This document shows, piece by piece, positions 60,169-64,000 of a stretch of 64,000 bases of DNA. Within the stretch, counting starts at the first letter, position 1. The number at the start of each line of letters is the position of its first letter. This DNA comes from Varanus komodoensis (lineage: Eukaryota; Chordata; Lepidosauria; Squamata; Varanidae), in assembly GCF_004798865.1 (NCBI RefSeq), contig NW_025335941.1, positions 2,780,399-2,844,398 of the forward strand, read 5' to 3'. The notes under the pieces are model-generated. The model saw only the letters and a list, made by a program, of their open reading frames with translations. It did no database searches and was not told where the DNA came from. A program made the position numbers and the translations under genes.

Positions 60169-61759
60169 AATAAATACATACTAATATAATGTCTTTGTGA
60201 ACACTTAAGTCAGTTTATAATGTTTATTTACATGAAGGGAGCTGGATTTATCAAACTGGTTGGACTGCAGATCTCTCACTCATCTCATCTACCACCTATT
60301 AACATGCTTAGCAGATCAGCAGTGATGAAGGAAATGAAGAGTATTTCTAAGGAACTGCCAGAGTAATCTGGTCACCTCTGTGACTAGTTAGAATAATTGT
60401 AATTGTGCTAGGATTTTTGTGGCATAAGAAAATAATTCATGAATGGGAATGGAAACATTTCAAGTGTTTTGCAAGTGCCATTTTCAACATTTCTGATAAC
60501 AGAGAGATTGACCTTTAATAATGGAGCTTTTTATTCAAACGAATCCCCATGGCTCCTCCACAACATAGCAGTTACTGAAAATGCCTTAATTGGGATTTAA
60601 ATGAGTGTAGCACAATCTCATTGTAGCAGTAATATTCTGAGGTGAGTGTCATTAAATCTCATGGGCTGTATACATAAAAAAGCTAATGGTAAGCACTCTG
60701 CAGTGTATCACTTGCGTTTCCTTTCCAGGTTCCATTAGAGTTCTGTTTCCCTCATCTATCTGGCTAAACCTTAGATGCTCATATAGCATAAACAATATCC
60801 CTTTACATGTCCTGGTAAGTAACTAACTCTCCTAAATTTTCTGCTCAATGGCTGCCAAGGGTTTGTGGAAGTTAATGTGACTGAGCAATGACTTCACTAC
60901 CTATGTATTGCTATTTGTCAGAGATAAAGGAGTTGACAACGTTCATTCTAGCTGTTTCATATAAATTTCTTGAAAGTCATTTCCTCAGCACTGAAAACCA
61001 TGCTGTTTTTTCATCTTTACTGAATAAGTGAATTCATTTTAACATTAACTTGGAGGACTTGCAGATTCAACTTTCCTAATGCCTTTACTGTCCTCTTTAC
61101 CTTTTTCTTTAGTGATGTGATAAGTCATTCAGGAATGAATTATAGCCAGGTTGTTCTTGAAAAACAGTACCTATAATCTTTAATCAGGCCTGTATCCCTT
61201 CTGATGAACTGCCTAAGCTTTTAAGGATGTATGGAATATAACAGAAATTAAGACAGGAATGTCCTCAGTGAGAAGGGGCATGTGGCTTTATTAACAGAGG
61301 TATATTGATTCCTATGTATATTCTTTGTTAAATTTAATATTTTGTTCCTGTGTGCTAAACTCTGGGTTAATTTACAATGGCATGTTATCTCAACTGCAAG
61401 ATTTGGATCACTTGACATATGACTTGGCATATGACACACTCTCCGACCTGTTGTCCTGAACATTCCATTTATTCCCAGACTAGGATTGTCCTTAAACTAT
61501 GTTTTTTCTCCAAACAAAACTATGCTTTCCATGTGCTGTCAAGACAGGTATGTTCCGCTTTAGTGGGACTGATCTTAAAGTGGTAGAACCTATTCCCCAG
61601 TCTTTCCTCACAGCTCCTCCTCACCAGCATCATTCCCTCTCTTCCATTGATTTTCCTTATATGGAATTTGATGGAATTTCAGGCAGCTCATCCATGCTTC
61701 TTGTTTTTGACTGAGGCTGTTTTTCACCACACACTTATAAAACTGCACACCTTTCTTTT
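60169..61759. other. Unrecognised DNA
   Basis: No gene or repeat recognised. A candidate regulatory stretch within it is listed separately. Confidence 0.4.
60480..60715. promoter_or_regulatory. Candidate conserved non-coding element
   Basis: Non-repetitive stretch with clustered homeodomain-like words (ctttaataatgg, ttttattcaaa, ccttaattggga). Inference from word content only. Confidence 0.15.
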
Positions 61760-62195
61760 CACATATTTATACACTGCGTATAACTGCCAGAAAAGTCTCC
61801 CTAGGTGGCTCACACAATGAAACAACATAAAACAGTTAAAATAATAAAGTGGTAATACATAAAATAATACAGTATAATAAAACCAATAAAGGTCCATCAG
61901 CACTCACAAAGGGCTTAGATATTAAAACATTTCTTTAAAATGTATGTCTTTTCCTGTCACCGAAAAGAAAACAAAGATGGTGCCAGGCAAATTTCCCAAG
62001 GGAGGGAGATCCAGGGATAGGGGGCAGCAGTAGAAAAGGCCCTTGGCCTATTTGCCACGCTTCTTATTTCCCTGTGGGATGGTTCTCGTACAAGGGCCTC
62101 CTGTAAGGGAAAGGTAGGTATACATGGGTGGATATCATAAAGCAACTTATTTTTAAACCTCCATTCCTGTACAGCTGTGAACATGTGCAAGCAGT
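61760..62195 (-). mobile_element. L2-clade LINE 3' end
   Basis: The minus-strand frame 61957-62190 reads LQEALVREPSHREIRSVANR and RAFSTAAPYPWISLPWEICL, then APSLFSFR, parallel to LREPSVKEIRRVGTQRRAFS and LWNALPREVRLAPS of the L2 at 7046-7534. The A-rich 3' UTR lies to the left with gccaccta and tttatacactgcgtataact. 5' truncated, moderately diverged. Confidence 0.85.
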
Positions 62196-63442
62196 GACTT
62201 TATAATGGTGGAATAGCTTCCCACTGCTCCTTCAGCTGCACTACTGAACTGGAGTTTGTGGCATGTGTTCATGCTCACGTCAAACTTGCAAATGATAAGG
62301 CATATGTGACCTTTTAATTTTCTTGCAAGTGCAACACTATGAATTGGTGCATGGCACTCAGTTGCGATATAAACGTTGCAGATATTGATTCATTAATGTA
62401 CTTCCCAGAACAGCATTTTTGTGCACACATGTGTGCATGGATACAGGTACAGTAATGTCTCACAAACAAAATGGGCTTCATGATTCTGATTTACCTAATT
62501 AATTAATTAAAATTACCTATTAAAGTTTGTCTGTTTCCCCCCTTTGGAAGGTTTTTTTGTCTTGCAGAACTTTGGGACAGAGATGCTTTGAACAAACAAG
62601 CAAAGAAGTAGATTGACTATCTTCCAATGCATTTGGAAGAAATAGTCTTCGAATGTAGCGTTTAATTATGAAAGTGAAAAAAAGCTTGATTTCTTCTTCT
62701 GCATTTGTGCTAGTCAGCTATTCACAGTGCCACCTAAAAGTTTTGTAGCATAAAAGCAGGAAAGGACATGCTCCTCTGGTAGTACTTAGATCTTGGTTCT
62801 GTGATAAAACCAAAAGCAGATACTGTGCATGAACAACCAAATAACAACCTTAAGTTGTTAGTGAAGGCATGATTTTGCAGAGGAGTTGCTTCTTCCTTTG
62901 TAGCATATTCAGCTCCTTGTTTTGTTTATTTGTTATGCACAAGCAGGGACCAGCTTGAAATGGGCTCTTAGAAGTGAAGCACTTAAGTAGGAATAATGTA
63001 AGGTTAAGGGTTGGGTTTAAGAAGATGGGGGTGGATCTAAGTGGATTAGGCAACTGATTGCTGCCCCATCTTCTCAATGTTCCTTCAGTGAGAACAGGGA
63101 GACAGCTTCAGCTTTTTTTGTTTAACTCTAGGTCTGTGCCCCATAATGCAATAACCACCTGGGTTTTGATCCTCTTATGAAGAGTCAGTATACATTATAC
63201 ATGGCTGGATGCTCATGATGCTTTTGATACCCTATATGCTGCATGTGCAATATCCTAAGTTCCATATGCAGCTTACAGAATTATAGATTTTTGGAGCTAG
63301 GAAAGACGTTTGTCATGAGATGCTAGACATTTAAGACTAAAAATATTTGTATAACAGGATAAAACTGGGTAGATGGACCATTCTCTTGACTAACTGAAAT
63401 ACTACTCTTGTGGAAGTTGAGAGAAGAATAAGGCAATGATAG
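62196..63442. other. Unrecognised DNA
   Basis: No gene. cctaattaattaattaaaat at about 62495 is a short tandem ttaa run. A weak CR1-tail-like piece (agaattatagatttttggag then ctaggaaagacg) lies at 63276-63322 on the minus strand. Confidence 0.35.
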
Positions 63443-64000
63443 CTGAAGAGCAGATTTCTTTGTAGTTCCCTTCTTGGTGACCTACTTTATAATCTTACCC
63501 TGCCATTCCTGGCCATGTCGACGTTTATATATCCTGGGGAACCCACGGGGGCTGCTATTGGCGTGGTCACGGGCAATGGTCGTTACAACAATAGGGGCTT
63601 AACGTGTCCACGTAGAAGAAGGATGGACAGATGGCTGACACCTGTCCCTCCTTCTGATCCCGCCCCCAACCAGAGGGCGCCAGGTAGCCTTGTCAACCAC
63701 CCCTCGGGTCTGACGGTGCTGCTGCTCAATGCCAGGTCGGTCAATAATAAATCTTCCCTCATCCATGACTTGACTGTGGATGAGGGGGCCGACCTGGCTT
63801 GCATAACGGAGACCTGGACGGGAGAGGGAGGGGATGTTGCCCTCTCCCAATTGTGCCCGCCTGGGTATCTGGTTCAACACTGTTCACGCCCAGAAGGGAG
63901 GGGAGGGGGAGTCGCGTTGGTTTACAGAGCCTCCATCTCTCTCACGGGTCTTCCGGTCCCTTTGAGACCAGGGCTGGAGTGCCTCTACTTGGTGTTGGGC
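63443..64000 (+). mobile_element. L2-clade LINE, 5' part, running off the window
   Basis: The sequence is CpG-rich, unlike the DNA before it, and encodes the start of an L2 endonuclease (see the coding entry). The frame has no stop from 63443 to the window end. The left boundary is approximate: base composition changes at about 63500-63530. If full length it should continue for roughly another 2.5-3 kb. Confidence 0.88.
63515..64000 (+). CDS. L2 endonuclease/reverse transcriptase ORF, N-terminal part (partial)
   Basis: This 162-codon frame is open to the last base of the window. The first ATG after an upstream in-frame stop (63440) is at 63515, giving MSTFIYPGEP; whether this is the true start is uncertain because L2 copies are often 5' truncated. 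Residues ~66-162 are the apurinic/apyrimidinic-type endonuclease: LTVLLLNARSVNNKSSLIHD (the N of NARS is a metal-site region residue), then ADLACITETW with the catalytic E in TETW, then LSQLCPPGYLVQHCSRP and GRGGGVALVYRASI. All match the L2 clade. This domain nicks target DNA to prime reverse transcription. No stop, frameshift or obvious decay is visible, in contrast to every other LINE here. Confidence 0.88.
   Translation, partial: MSTFIYPGEPTGAAIGVVTGNGRYNNRGLTCPRRRRMDRWLTPVPPSDPAPNQRAPGSLVNHPSGLTVLLLNARSVNNKSSLIHDLTVDEGADLACITETWTGEGGDVALSQLCPPGYLVQHCSRPEGRGGGVALVYRASISLTGLPVPLRPGLECLYLVLG

Noticed and set aside
1-64000. LTR retroviruses, Polintons, CRISPR arrays, tRNA genes, bacterial-type operons
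   Set aside because: I looked for paired long direct repeats, gag/pol-like motifs, regular spaced repeats and cloverleaf signatures and saw none that I could support.

Overview
The window looks like non-genic (intergenic or intronic) DNA from a vertebrate, most likely a squamate reptile. This rests on the repeat mix: RTE/BovB, L2 and CR1 LINEs, a 5S rRNA-derived SINE, tRNA-derived SINEs with a CORE/L2-type tail, and many short inverted-repeat DNA transposons. I found no host protein-coding exon, no host RNA gene, no CRISPR array, no bacterial-style operon, and no LTR or retroviral element. Most of the short open frames are chance frames or antisense shadows of LINEs.

Layout. 1-6 kb: AT-rich sequence with a decayed LINE piece, a 5S-derived SINE, one copy of an unclassified ~450 bp element and a CR1 tail. 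6.4-9.0 kb: a BovB copy (minus strand) interrupted by a younger L2 (minus strand); their reverse transcriptase frames are fused across the junction. 9-21 kb: mostly unrecognised DNA with small SINE, DNA-transposon, L2 and RTE fragments. 21.3-24.4 kb: the longest BovB copy, decayed, carrying a 27-bp insertion of L2 tail flanked by a perfect 9-bp duplication. 26-30 kb: a probable CR1 fragment and two adjacent GC-rich non-autonomous DNA transposons. 34.9-37.3 kb: a CR1 copy with recognisable endonuclease and reverse transcriptase. 37-44 kb: small inverted-repeat elements, a GC-richer candidate regulatory stretch with two X-box-like sites, a BovB with a large internal deletion, and a hAT element with perfect 8-bp target duplications. 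44-50 kb: tRNA-derived SINE, two L2 copies and an RTE tail. 50-61 kb: mostly unrecognised DNA with SINE and CR1 pieces. 63.4-64 kb: the start of an L2 on the plus strand whose frame is still open for 162 codons when the window ends.

How the parts relate: BovB, L2 and CR1 would each have encoded an endonuclease/reverse transcriptase for target-primed insertion. The L2-tailed SINEs would have borrowed L2-type machinery, and the hAT-like and other inverted-repeat elements would have needed a transposase encoded elsewhere. Only the terminal L2 frame appears undamaged in the part that can be seen. Several unrecognised stretches (25.9-26.2, 33.4-33.7, 39.7-40.1, 54.5-55.1, 60.5-60.7 kb) are rich in homeodomain, octamer or X-box-like words and are offered as low-confidence regulatory candidates. 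Family assignments come from recognised protein and DNA motifs, not from a database search. I did not find a convincing undescribed biological system.
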